This document shows positions 16,040-29,100 of a stretch of 34,950 nt of DNA, piece by piece (position 1 is the first letter of the stretch; each line of letters begins with the position of its first letter). The position numbers and the translations under genes were made by a program. The stretch is from Spartobacteria bacterium. GTDB lineage: Bacteria > Verrucomicrobiota > Kiritimatiellia > CAIQIC01 > Lenti-01. The stretch lies in contig RZYG01000006.1 in NCBI GenBank assembly GCA_009930415.1, positions 1 through 34,950 on the forward strand, written 5' to 3'. The notes beneath the pieces were generated by a model, which worked only from the letters and a program-made list of their open reading frames with translations, was not told the DNA's origin and did not search any database.

Positions 16040-17139
16040 AAGTCGCGCTTGTCACCTTCCACTGCGCATGGAGCTACGGGGCCGTTTTGCAAGCCCACGC
16101 GCTCTGCCGTTTTCTGACCCAGGCGGGCCATGCCGTTGAAATCGTCGATTACCGCCCGGACGCCATCGAAAATCCCCCCGATTGGCGGCGCGACCGGTTC
16201 CGCGGTTTCCACCCGGCCCATTTCGAATGGTGGCTGACCGGACGTCGTTTTGCCGCGTTTCGCCAGGCTTTTTTGCCGTTGTCCCCCCAAATCTACCGTT
16301 CGCATGCCGAACTCCGGGCGAACCCTCCGGAGGCGGATGCCTACGTATGCGGCAGCGACCAAATCTGGAATCCCGAGATCACGAGCGGCCGCTTGGATCC
16401 CGCCTATTTCCTGGATTTCGCTCCGGCGGGCAAGCGGCGAATCGCCTATGCCGCCAGCCTGGGCGGCACGCACCTGTCGTCCACCTGTCTGGCGACCTTC
16501 CGGGAACTGGTCTCTCGCCTCGATTTCATTTCTTGCCGGGAAGCCGAGGCCGCGGCTTTCGTCGAAACCGCAACGGGACGGGAAGTCGCCACGACGCTCG
16601 ACCCGGCACTGCTGGCGGGCAATGGAGACGCCTCGGAACGGCCCGAACCGCCCGCCCGCAAACCCTACCTCTTTGCCTTCACCTTGCAGCAACGTCCAGA
16701 CCTGTTAACGGCCATCGACACCGGCGCGCGCGAATTGGGTTGTCCCGCCCGCATCGCAAACGGTCCCTGGAAGTGGTGGACGTTGCCAGGGCACCCCGTT
16801 TATCCCGGCCCAGGGGAATGGGTCCGGTGGGTGCGGCATTCCGCGGCCGTCTTGACCGACTCTTTCCACGGAACGGTTTTCGCCATCCTGAACCACCGGA
16901 ATTTCATTGTATTTCCGCTGGCCGGCCGAATGGCCGACCGCAACCCGAGGATCGTCCGCCTGCTGGAATCCCTGGGCCTGCAGGACCGGATGGTGCCACC
17001 TGCCGATCTGGAAGCCATTCGCCAGTTGCTCCACGCCCCCATGGATTGGGCGGACGTCGAGCACCGTCTGGCTGCGCTGCGGCTAGCGTCTTCGCGATTT
17101 CTTCTCCGCGCGTTGTCAGCCCCCCTTCCCCAGCGCTGA
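16036..17139 (+). CDS. Polysaccharide pyruvyl transferase family protein
   Basis: This 367-residue protein matches the polysaccharide pyruvyl transferase family (Pfam PS_pyruv_trans). The N-terminal AWSYGAVLQAHALCRFL and EIVDYRP, the middle YVCGSDQIWNPEI, the ISCREAEAAAFV segment and the late LTDSFHGTVFAILNHRNF are the standard landmarks. The family attaches pyruvate from phosphoenolpyruvate to a sugar as a ketal, giving the glycan a negative charge, although some members have other roles. It is the last gene of the plus-strand run, its start overlapping the SDR stop by 4 nt. It converges on the giant gene with only 33 nt between stops; a short GGCG-TT-CGCC hairpin (17154-17163) lies there but has no T tract. 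Confidence 0.92.
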   Translation: MKVALVTFHCAWSYGAVLQAHALCRFLTQAGHAVEIVDYRPDAIENPPDWRRDRFRGFHPAHFEWWLTGRRFAAFRQAFLPLSPQIYRSHAELRANPPEADAYVCGSDQIWNPEITSGRLDPAYFLDFAPAGKRRIAYAASLGGTHLSSTCLATFRELVSRLDFISCREAEAAAFVETATGREVATTLDPALLAGNGDASERPEPPARKPYLFAFTLQQRPDLLTAIDTGARELGCPARIANGPWKWWTLPGHPVYPGPGEWVRWVRHSAAVLTDSFHGTVFAILNHRNFIVFPLAGRMADRNPRIVRLLESLGLQDRMVPPADLEAIRQLLHAPMDWADVEHRLAALRLASSRFLLRALSAPLPQR

Positions 17140-17172
17140 AAGCTGATCCAATCGGCGTTCGCCTCACCGGCG

Positions 17173-20100
17173 CTACGGTACCCGTGGATCCGTCCCGGCC
17201 AGATATTCCGCGCCGTTGCTGGCGCCGTCGCCGTCGGCATCGGCCAGCCAATCGTCGACGAGCGCCAGTTCGTTGGTGCCCAGCGCGGAACGGTAGATCC
17301 GCAGGTCGTCGATCCGGCCGCGCCAATAGGCCTCGGGCACGTTGACGTGGCCGCCGCCGATGCGCAGCTCGGGCTGCCGGGCCGCCGTGAAGGCTTGCGG
17401 GGCGGCGGCGACTTCCCGGCCGTCCACGAACAGGCGGGCCTGGATGCCGTCGTGCGCCAAGGCGACGTCCACCCAGCGCCCCGCCCTGACGCCGCTCCAG
17501 TTGGTGGCCAGAACGGCGCCGACCGGCGCATTGCTGCTGCCGGCATAGCCGGCCAGCGCGTCCAAACCGGCCACGTAGCGCAATGCAAAGCCCGGCCAAC
17601 GGTTGGTCATGAACAGATAGCCGTCGGACACCACGGTCGGATAGACGTTGGTCCAGCCCGGTTCCTGCCAGATCACGGCCGTCACGGTGAACGGCGCGCC
17701 CGTCACCACGGCCGCAGCCGTCTGATCCACGGCCACATAGTCGTTCGCACCATCGAAACCCAGAGCCGTGCCGACGCCGCGGCCGGCCGTCCAATTGGTT
17801 TCCGCCATGGCAACCAACCGGGCCGGCCACAGGGCAGTTGCGCGGTTGGAGACGATGCCGTCCGCGGTTTCCTCGAAAGTCCAGCGAGCCGCGAGGCCAT
17901 GGGCCAACCCGCCATCCGAGGCCGGATTGAAGCCATAGTCCACTTCCCAGCCATCGGGCAGGCCATCGGCATCCGTGTCGGGAGCCAGCGGATCGGCGCC
18001 GTTCGCGATTTCCGGGCCATCCTCGAGACCATCGGCATCCGTGTCGGGGACCAGCGGCAAGGTCCCCCACCCGTACTCTTCCAGATTGATCAGGCCGTCG
18101 CCGTCGGGATCTTCGTCGGCATTGGCCACGTTCGCGTTCAGCCCGGAATCCAGCTCCCATTTGTCCGGCAGGCCGTCGACATCCGTGTCGGCCGCGAGCG
18201 GATTCGTCGCATGGGTCCAGACTTCGGCCCCGTCGCTCAAGCCGTCGTCGTCGCTGTCGGCATCGAACGGGTCGGTGCCGCGCGCGATTTCGTCGCCGTC
18301 CAGAAGTCCATCCGCATCCGGATCGGCTTGGAGGGGCCACGTGCCGTTGACGTATTCCTGGAAATGGGTCAGGCCATCGTCGTCGTCGTCGTCGTCTGCG
18401 TCGTCCAGCAGCGGATTCGTGCCGAAGGCCACTTCCCAGGCATCGGGCATTTGGTCGCCATCGGTGTCCATCAACAGCGGATCGGTGCCGTGGACCGCCA
18501 CTTCGTCGTAATCCGACAGGCCGTCGCCATCGGTGTCGGGATCGTTGGGATCGGTGCCCTGTTGCCATTCGCGGCCGTTGACCAGGCCATCCAGATCGGG
18601 ATCGCCCAGCCAGTCGTTGACCACCGCCAAATGGAAGGCATCCAGCGCGGAACGATAGATGCGCACGTCGTCGATCTTGCCGCGCCAGAAAGCGTCAAGC
18701 ACGTTGAGATGGCCGCCGCCGATCAGCAGTTCGGACTGCCGCACGGCATCGAAACCGTTTGAGGTCGTGCCGGCAAGCTGGCCCTCCACGTAGAGCCGGG
18801 TCCAAGTGCCGTCGTGCGTCAGGGCCACGTCCACCCAGCGGCCGCCGCCGATCGGAAGCCAATTGGTCGTCCCGGCCCCGTAGGTCACCGCGTTGCTGTT
18901 GCCGGCCAATCCGACCAGCCGGTTCTGGCCGGCATGGTAGCGCAAAACGTACCCGGGCACCCGATCGCCCGAGACCAGCCGCGCATCGGAGACCACCGTC
19001 GGATACAGTCCGGTCCAGGCTTCATCCTGCCAGATCACGGCGGTCACGGTGAAGGGCGCGGCCGTCACCACCGCGTGGCCGGCCGCTTGCGCGACGGCCA
19101 CGGCGTCGTTGACGCCGTCGAACCACAAAGCGCGGCCGCCCCGGCCGGCGATCCAATTGGTCTCCGTCATGAACCGCAACGTACCCGGCCAGTTCGTCGA
19201 GACCGCGTTCGAGGCGACGCCGCCGACGCCTTCGTCGAACGTCCAGCGCGCGGCCAACCCGTATTCCAGCCCGCCGTCCGACGTGAGATCCAGGCCGTTG
19301 TCCCGTTCCCACAGATCCGGCAACCCGTCGCTGTCGGAATCCGGTTCCCGCGGATGGCTGCCGTAGCCGTGTTCGAGCCAATTGCTCAGCCCATCGGCAT
19401 CGGCGTCGGCGGCGGCATCGTCCTCCAGCGGCAGCAGGCCGTACCGCACCTCCCAACCATCCCACATGCCATCGCCGTCCGAGTCCGGGTCCAGCGGATC
19501 GGTGGCGCCGGGAACCGTTTCCGCCGCATCGGACAACCCGTCGCCGTCCGTATCCGGGTTGGCCGGATCGGTGTGATGGAGCGCCACTTCGTCGCCGTCG
19601 CTCAAGCCGTCGCCGTCCGTGTCGGGATCCATGGGATCGGTTCCGTAGGTCGCTTCCAGTTCGTTGCTCAAGCCGTCGTCGTCGTCGTCGTTGCCGGCAT
19701 CGTCGGAAAGCGGATTCAATCCCACCGCGATTTCCCACGAATCCGACAAGCCGTCGCCGTCCGTATCCACGGCCAACGGATCCGTTCCCCACGTCACGAT
19801 TTCGGCATAATCGTTGAGGCCGTCGCCGTCGGAATCCGGATCCAGAGGCGCGGTGCCGTAGGTGATCGCCTCGGCGCGGTCGTTCAGCCCGTCGCCGTCC
19901 GTGTCGACCCGCGCGGGATGCGTGCCGTGCTGCAGGACTTCCGCAGCGTCGGCGAGCCCGTCGCCGTCCGTATCCCCAAGCGTCGGATTCGCGCCGGCGG
20001 CGTACTCCTGCAGGTTCGTCAGGCCATCCCCGTCCGGATCGCCGCCCGCGATCTCGTCCAGATGGCCCAAACGCAGGCGCTCCCACGCGTCCGGCAAACC

Positions 20101-23100
20101 GTCTCCGTCGACATCGGCCAACACCACGGTTTCCGGCGCGTTCGCCCACGTTCCGAAATAGCGATTGGTTTCCACAACCCGGCCGGCTTCGTCGAACGCA
20201 AGGACATGGAAGATGCCGCGAACCCGCCAATGCAGGGGCTGGCCGGCGGCCGGCATCGGCTGATCCAGCATGGACCAGTCGATCCGCGCAGTGGCCGTCA
20301 GCGTCCTCAGGTTGGTTGCGGAGAAATCCGTCGCGGCGCTGAACTGCCACTCGTAGGCCTGGGCCTGTTCCAGCGGCGCCCAGGCGAAGCGGATAATTGG
20401 ATTGGTCGTCGTGTCGCCCGTGGCGGAATGGCCTTCCAGCGGCGCCCAGAGTTTCGCGAACCGCTCGCGGGACCAAAGGTCGGCGACTTCCGGCACGTAA
20501 TGCGCGTTTTGATACGAACTGGTGTAGCCCGGCCGATTGACCAGCAGGAACGCGGAATACGGCACGACGAGGCTGGATTGGAATTCCGGCAAAACCGCAT
20601 GGGCCACGTCGTTCGACAGCCAATTCAGGTTGTACGTGGCGTTGGTGGCGCCGGGCGATACCGCCGGGAAGGGATAGGTGTGCGCCATCGCGTAGCTGCC
20701 GAAACCGGTGTTGGTGCCCATCACCTCTTTCAGACCCGCCAGTTGCAACTGGACGTCTTCTTCCACCCGCCGGGCCGTTGTTCCGTACGTGTAGCGCCGG
20801 CTGTTTTCCATCACCATCCAATCCAAATCGGGAATTTGCGAAAGCAGCGGCAGATTGATGGCGGCCCACGGTTTCCAGGCCAATTGCGGCGAAATGAACG
20901 CCACCATCCCCCGCCAGTGGGCGTTCGTGGCGTTGAGCGCGGCCAATTGTTCCGCATAGCCGGCCATCAGATGGGCGAACACCACCTGCCGCCATTCCCA
21001 CCACTGGGCCCAGTGGTCCGGATCGGTCGTGATCTCGAACCGGTTGGTGATGGCCTCATCCAGCACCAGGCGATAAGCCGCCGCGTTGGTCGCCTCCGCG
21101 GCCCCGTACCCCAGCGGAGAGACCGGGAAGCGGATGCCGGCATGCGCCGGGCCGTAGCGGGCGACGACATATTCCCGGAACCAAGCCAAGCCGTTGGTGC
21201 TGGCCGTGGGACTCCGCAGATAGGACCCGTCTTCCCATCCGTTCAGCGACGGTTCGTTGAAGAAGAAATAGCCGTAGTCCGAAAATACGGACAGGTCCAG
21301 CCGCCACTTGTCCAGGAAGTTGCTCACGGTGGTCCGATCGGCCACGTCGAACCGCGGCACCTCGAAGGAATCGTTGATGACCCACGTCGCATTGGTCAGG
21401 AATACGCGGATTTCCGCGCCGTTCGTCGTCGCGGCCAGGCATTCGGCCCGGTTCGGCAACGAATTGGAATAGCGGTAGCAAATCTTGGGTTCCAGATGGT
21501 TGGCGCTGCTGAGGGCGATGTCCAGGCCTTCCTCGTTGCCGATGGCGATGGCATCGCGGACGTTCGCCTCGATGATGTCCCAGGTCTTGGGGGCGGATTG
21601 GGCCCAGCCCATCCAGCTCATGGTTTTTTCCGCGGCGTCGGCCACCTGGGCATAGCGCCGGATCAGCACGCGCATCGCGTTGCTGGACACGAAGTCCGCC
21701 ACGCCCATCGGCCGCGTGATTTCCTGGATCAGCGTGCGCGGCCGGGCCCCGGGCGCCGGCGGGTCCTTGGCCCGCAGCGCGAACGTCGGCAGCGGGTTGG
21801 TGGCGGCCATCCCGTAGGCCGTCGGCCGCACGTGCGCGGCCACCCAGTCCACCTTGGCCGCATAGATTCCATCGGCCCAGGAGCCGAACCGAACGGCGTT
21901 GGACCGCACCACCCCGGACCAGGGGGCCGCCACGAACGCGGCGTTCCAATAATCGGTTTCGTATTCCCAGAAAGACGTGGTCAGCCGCGGATTGTGGACC
22001 AGCCCCATGTCCGCTTGATGGTCGATGCCGTTGACGAACAAGCGCATTTCGGCCGTGGGCCGACCCGTGTTGAATCCGCGCCAACTGGCCGTGATCCGGT
22101 TGGTCGCGTTCGACAGCAAGAACCCGCCGCCGACCAGGTTCGGATGGAATACGGCATGCCGGTTGCCGTCCGCATCCATCAGGATGAACTTCAGCTTGTC
22201 GTTTTCCAGGAAGACGTGGATTTCGTTGCCGGGATTCGAATCCCCGAAATGCGCCAGGTACTGCGGCGGATCCTCGGGCGTCCAATCCCGGGGCACGAAG
22301 AGCATATCCAGCGCGCCTTCGGATCCGGCGACGCCGGCATCCGCCCGGGGATCTTCGGCGGCGAGGAATTCCTCGCGGTTGCTGGCACCGTCGGCGTTGG
22401 CGTCGGCTTGGGCCTCGAACAATTCGGCCAGTTGCGCGGACGTCAGGGCGGTTCCGTAGATCCGCACGTCGTCCATCTTGCCCCGCCAGGCGGAATCCGG
22501 CTCGTTCACGTGGCCGCGGCCAATGCGCAGCTCGGCGTTGGTGGCCGGCACGAACACGTTGGTCCGGGCGCTCCAGAGGCTGCCGTCCACGTAGAGCCGC
22601 GTCGTGTCCTGCTCCTGGACCAGCGCGACGTGGGTCCAACGTCCGCCCCAGCGGGCACCCCACAAATCGGCGGCGACTTCGGCGACGGGCTGATCGGCGC
22701 TCCCCACCAATCCCATCACCTGGTCGCCTCCTTCCGTCACGCGCAGCGTGAACCCGGGCCAGTAGGCGTCGCCCCGCCAAGCGCCATCCGAAACCAAGGT
22801 TGGATACGGCGAAGCTCCCGTCTCCTGCCAGACCCAGGCGCAAACCGTAAACGAACCGCCCGTGACCACCGCGCCTTGAGCCTGCGCTACGGCCACGTAG
22901 CCGTTGGAACCGCCCAGCCACAGCGCCCCGCGGCCTTTGGCGTCGTTGGTCCATTGCGTGCCCGTCGCGCCGCGGATTTGGGCCGGATACTCGGCGCTGG
23001 CGGAATTGACCAGCGCGGTGCCCGCGCCTTCGTCGAAGCGCAACCACAACCGCAGGTGCAGATTCGTCGCCATTCCGGACAAGGGGTTGAATTCATAATC

Positions 23101-26100
23101 CACTTCCCAGCCGTCGGGCAATCCGTCGGCATCCGAATCCGCATCCAGCGGATCGGTCGCGAGCGGCAATTCGTCCCCGTCGTCCAAGCCGTCGCCATCC
23201 GTATCGGCCAAGAGCGGATGCGTGCCCAAGCCGCGTTCCTCCTGGTTGGTCAATCCGTCGCCATCCGGATCGCCGTCCGCGCCTTCGCGCCCTTCGCCGT
23301 CCAGCGCGTCCAGACCGGTTTCCACTTCCCAGAGGTCCGGCAAGCCGTCGCCGTCGGTGTCCGGATCCAGCGGATTCGTTCCGTACGTTTCGGCTTCGGC
23401 ATAGTCGTTCAGCCCATCATCGTCGCTGTCGGCGTCGAACGGATCGGTGCCGTGCGTCACGACTTCGGCGTAATCGTTCAAACCATCGCCGTCCGGATCG
23501 CCATTGCGCGGATCCGTGCCGTAGCCGTATTCTTGGAGATTCGTCAATCCATCGCCATCCGCATCGCCGTCCGCGTCGGGGACCGCCGGTTCAAAATCGT
23601 GGGCCACTTCCCACGCATCCGGCATTCCGTCGGCATCGCCGTCCGCGGACAGCGGATCGCTGCCGTGGAGGTCCACTTCGGCGCCGTCGGCCAGACCGTC
23701 GCCGTCGCTGTCGGCGTCGTTCGGATCCGTGCCCGCCTCCCACTCGCGGCCATTGATGAACCCGTCGCCGTCCGGATCGCCCAGCCAGTCGTTGACCGCC
23801 GCCAGATCGTTCGTCGAGAGCGCCTGCCGGTAAATGCGCACGTCGTCGAGCGCGCCCCTCCAACCGGATTCGTGCTCGTTGACGTGGCCGCCGCCGATCA
23901 ACAGTTCCGGCTGCAGCGCCGCCGAAAAGGCTCCGGCCATTTCCTTCGCCAATCGCCCGCCCACGAAAAGCCGGGCCGTGCTGCCGTCGTGCGCGAACGC
24001 CACGTCCACCCAGCGACCCGCCTGCGCCGGCAACCAGTTCGTCGCCGGCAATTGACTCAGCGAATTGGTTCCACCGACGTTCACTGTCATCGCGTTGGGA
24101 CCGCGCTGATAGCGCAGCGTGAAGCCCGGCCAATAGCCGCCCGTAAACTGGCCGTCGGAGATCACGGTCGGATAGTTCCCCGTCCAAGCCCCGTCCTGCC
24201 GGAGCACGGCCGTCACCGTGAACGGCGCGCCGGTCACCACGGCCGCGCCGTTCGACTGCGCGACGGCCACCCCGTCGTTCACCCCATCGAATCCCAGCGC
24301 GCCCCCGTTGCGGCCGACCGTCCAGTTGCTGGCCGCCATGCCGCGCAGAAGTCCCGGCCAATTCGACGAAACCCGGTTCGACGCCGTGGTTCCCGTCCCT
24401 TCGTCGAACCTCCAGTGCGCCGCCAGCCCGTAAGACAAGCCGCCGTCCGAAAGCGGGTTGAGCTCGTGCGCCAGCTCCCAGCCATCCGGCAAACCGTCCG
24501 AATCCGTGTCGGCCGCCACCGGATCGGTGCCGTGATCCTCGATCTCCGCGCGGTCCCCCAGGCCGTCGCCGTCCGTGTCGGAGTCCCGCGGATCCGTGCC
24601 CGCGCCGTATTCCTCCGCGTTCGACAAGCCGTCCCCGTCGTCGTCCCCGCCCGCATCGTCCACCAGCGGATCGAATCCGTTGTACAACTCCCACCCATCC
24701 GGCATCCCGTCGCCGTCCGTATCGGCCGCCTGCGGATCGGTGGTCGCGCCGTATTCCTGTCCATTCGCCAAGCCGTCGCCGTCGGGATCGCCCGCCGCAT
24801 CGTTCGCCAGCGGATTCAAGCCGTGGGCCGCTTCCCAGCCATCCGGCATCCCGTCGCCATCCGTGTCCGGCAGGTTCGGATGCGTGCCCAGACCGCGCTC
24901 CTCCTGATTCGTCAACCCGTCGCCATCGGGATCGGCTGCCGCGTCGGCGACCAGAGCGTCCGTGCCGTTCGCGATTTCCCAGGCGTCCGGCAGGCCGTCG
25001 GAATCCGTATCGTCCGACAGCGGATCCGTTCCGTAGGTGATGGCTTCGGCGTAGTCGTTCAGCCCGTCGCCGTCGCTGTCGGCGTCGAACGGATCCGTGC
25101 CCGCGGCGATTTCCTCGTCGTCTTCCAATCCGTCGCCATCCGGATCGCCGTTGCGCGGATTCGTGCCGTAGCCGTATTCCTGCAGATTCGTCAATCCATC
25201 GCCATCCGCATCGCCGTCCGCGTCGGGAACCGCCGGATGAAAATCGTGAGTTACCTCCCAGAGGTCCGGCATGCCGTCGGCATCGCCGTCCGCGGACAGC
25301 GGATCGCTGCCATGGACGTCCATTTCGGCGCCGTCTTCCAGCCCATCCCCGTCGCTGTCGGCCTCGTTCGGATTTGTGCCGGCTTCCCACTCGCGGCCGT
25401 TGACCAACCCGTCGCCGTCCGGGTCGCCCAACCAGTCGTTGACGGTCGCCAAGCCCGCCGCCGTCAACGCGGAACGATAGATGCGCACGTCGTCGAGCTT
25501 GCCGCGCCAGAAGGATTCGGGCGTATTGACTTGCCCGGCCCCCATCCACAATTCGGGCTGCATCTGGGCACTGAAGGGTTGCTCTTTCACGGAAACCAGC
25601 CCGCCATCCACGAACAGGCGCGCCTTGGTCCCGTCATGCGCCAGCGCCACGTCCACCCAACGCCCCGTCGAGACCGCCGCCCAGTTTGTCCGGACCAACT
25701 GCGCCCGCGGAGCGTTGCTGCTGCCCACCAGCCCCACCAGGGCATCCATGGAGCGTTGAACGCGCAGCGTGAAACCCGGCCAATAGACCCCGTCATAGGC
25801 GGCATCCGAAATCACCGTCGGATAGCCGCCCGTCCAGGTTCCGTCCTGCCAGACCACGGCCGTCACCGTAAAGGGCGCGCTCTTGACCACGGCGGCGCCG
25901 TTGGTTTGCGCGACGGCGATCCCGTCGTCCACGCCGTCGAATTCCAGCGCCCCGCCGTTGCGCCCCGTCGTCCAAGCGTTGGAAGCCATGCCGCGCAACC
26001 GTCCCGGCCAATTCGTCGAAACCCAGTTCGAGGCAAACGTGGCCAAACCGTCATCGAACGCCCACCGCGCCACCAAGCCCTGGGCCCGGCCGCCATCCGA

Positions 26101-29100
26101 CAGCGGATTGAACCCGTGGGCCACTTCCCAGGCGTCCGGCAGGCCGTCGCTGTCCGTGTCGGCGGCCAACGGATCCGTGCCGACCGCCGTCTCGGCGCCA
26201 TCCGGCAAGCCGTCGCCGTCCGTATCGGCCGCCAGCGGGTCGGTGCCGTGGGCGAGTTCCTGCCGATTGTCCAAGCCGTCGTCGTCCGGATCTCCGGCGC
26301 CGCCCTGGTCGCCGACGGCATTCGCCGGCTCGAGGCCGACGTCCAGTTCCCACGCATCCGGCAAGTCGTCGCCGTCGGTATCCGCCGAAAGCGGATCGGT
26401 GCCATGCGGATCGATCTCCGCTTGATCCCCCAGGCCATCGCCGTCCGTGTCCGACAACAGCGGATCGGTGCGATGCACCTGCACTTCGTCGCCGTCGTCC
26501 AATCCGTCGTCGTCGGTGTCGGAATCCAGCGGATCCGTTTCCTGTTCGTATTCCTCGCCGTTCGTCAGACCGTCGCCGTCGGCGTCGCCGGCTCCCGTCT
26601 CGTCCAAATCGCCGAAATGCAGGAGCTCCCAGTCGTCCGGGAGACCATCCCCGTCCAGATCCAAATCCGCCGCGTTCGGATCCGTCCCCAGCTGCCATTC
26701 CCGACCGTTCACCAATCCGTCGCCGTCGGGATCGCCGAGCCAATCGTTGACCGCCATCCATTCGTTCGTGCCCAGCGCTTGCCGATAGATGCGCACGTCG
26801 TCGATGGCCCCGCGCCAGAAAGACTCGGGCACGTTGACGTGGCCCGCGCCAAGGAGCAATTCCGGTTGCAAGCGGGCCGAAAATGCGTTGGAGGCCGACG
26901 CCACCAGCTGTCCGCTCGCATAAAACCAAGCCGTCGTTCCGTCGTGCGCAAACGCCACGTCCACCCAGCGATCCGCGCGCGCCGGCAACCAGTTCGTCGC
27001 AAGCAGTTGTTTCAGCGGCGCATTGCTGGCGCCGATATTCAGCACCAGGGCATTGGTGGCCCGCTGATAGCGCAGCGTGAAGCCCGGCCAAAAGCCGCCG
27101 GAATAGGCGCCGTCCGACACCACCGTCGGATAGTTCCCCGTCCAGGCGCCATCCTGCCGGACAACCGCCGTCACCGTGAACGGCGCGCCCGTCACGACGG
27201 CGCCGGCATTCGTCTGCGCCACCGCCACGTAGTCGTTCTGGCCATCGAACCGCAGTGCGCCGCCGTTGCGGCCCGCGATCCAGTTGCTCGCCGACGTATT
27301 GCGCAAAAGACCGGGCCAATTCGTCGAAATCCGGTTCGAGACGAAGGTCGCCGCACCGCCGTCGAAGGTCCAATGCGCGGTCAAGCCGAACGCCATGCCG
27401 CCATCCGAACGCGGATTGAATCCGTGCGTCTGTTCCCAGCCGTCCGGCAGCCCATCCGAATCGGTATCCACGGCCAAGGGGTCGGTCCCGTACGTTCCGA
27501 CTTCCTGGGCATCCGTCAAGCCATCGTCGTCCGTATCGGCGGCCTGCGGATCCGTTCCGGCGGAGAACTCCGCCAGATTGTCCAATCCGTCGCCATCGGC
27601 ATCCCCGGCGGCATCGTCCAGCCCCGGGTTCAGTCCGTGGGCCACTTCCCATCCGTCCGGCATTCCGTCGCCGTCCGTATCGGGGTCTTGGGGGTCCACG
27701 TCGTCCGCGTATTCCTGCGCATTCGTCAAGCCGTCGCCGTCGGCATCCCCCGCGGCATCGTCGGCGAGCGGATTCAACCCATGGGCGTGCTCCCATCCGT
27801 CCGGCAAGCCATCGGCATCCGTATCCGGCCAATTCGGATGCGTTCCAAGCCCGTATTCCGTTGCGTTCGTCAAGCCGTCGCCGTCGGGATCGCCGTCCGC
27901 GCCTTCGCGTCCTTCGCCGGCCAGCGCGTCCAGACCCACGTCCACTTCCCATCGATCCGGCAGCCCGTCCGCGTCGGTGTCCGGATCCAGCGGATCCGTG
28001 CCGTGCGTTTGCGTCTCCGCATAATCGCTCAGCCCGTCGTCGTCGCTGTCGGCGTCGAACGGATCGGTTCCGTGCGTCACGACTTCCGCGTAGTCGTTCA
28101 GCCCGTCCCCGTCCGGGTCGCCGTTGCGCGGATTTGTGCTGGAGTCGTATTCTTGGAGATTGGCGAGACCGTCGTTGTCCGCATCGCCGTCTGCGTCGGG
28201 TACCGCCGGTTCGAAATCGTAGGCCACTTCCCACGCATCCGGCATGCCGTCGGCATCTCCGTCCGCGGACAACGGATCGCTGCCGTGGACGTCCACTTCG
28301 GCGCCGTCGGCCAGACCATCGCCGTCGCTGTCGGCCTCGTTCGGATCCGTGCCCGCCTCCCACTCGCGACCATTGATGAAACTGTCCCCGTCCGGATCGC
28401 CCAGCCAGTCATTGACTGCCGCCAGATCGTTCGTTCCCAGCGCCTGCCGGTAGATGCGCACGTCGTCGATGGCCCCGCGCCAGAAGGATTCGTGCACGTT
28501 GACGTGGCCGCCGCCGATCAGCAATTCCGGCTGCAGCGCCGCCGAAAAGGCGCCGGCAGCTGAAACCGCGAGCCGCCCGTCCACGAAGAGCCGGGCCGTG
28601 CTGCCGTCGTGCGCAAACGCCACGTCCACCCAGCGATCCGCACGCGCCGGCACCCAGTTCGTCGCCTGCAATTGTTTCAAGGGAGCGTTGCTGCTGCCAA
28701 TGTTCACCAACATGGCGTTTGCTCCCCGTTGGTAGCGCAGCGTGAAGCCCGGCCAATAACCGCCCGCGTACGACCCGTCCGACACCGCCGTCGGATAGTT
28801 CCCCGTCCAAGCCCCGTCCTGCCGGAGCACGGCCATCACCGTGAACGGCGCACCCGTCGCCACGGCCGCGCCGTTCGACTGCGCGACGGCCACCACGCTG
28901 TTCAAACCATTGAATTCCAGCGCCCCTCCGTTGCGGCCGACCGTCCAGTTGCCGGCCGCCATGCCGCGCAGAAGTCCTGGCCAATTCGCCGAGACCCGGT
29001 TCGACGCCGTGGTGCCCGCTCCTTCGTCGAACCGCCAATGCGCCGTCAACCCGTAGGCCAAACCGCCGTCCGACCGCGGATCGAAACCATTCGCCTGCTC

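Noticed and set aside
17140-17172. Bidirectional terminator between the pyruvyl transferase gene and the giant gene
   Set aside because: Only a 4-bp GGCG-TT-CGCC hairpin without a T tract is present, which is too weak to call.
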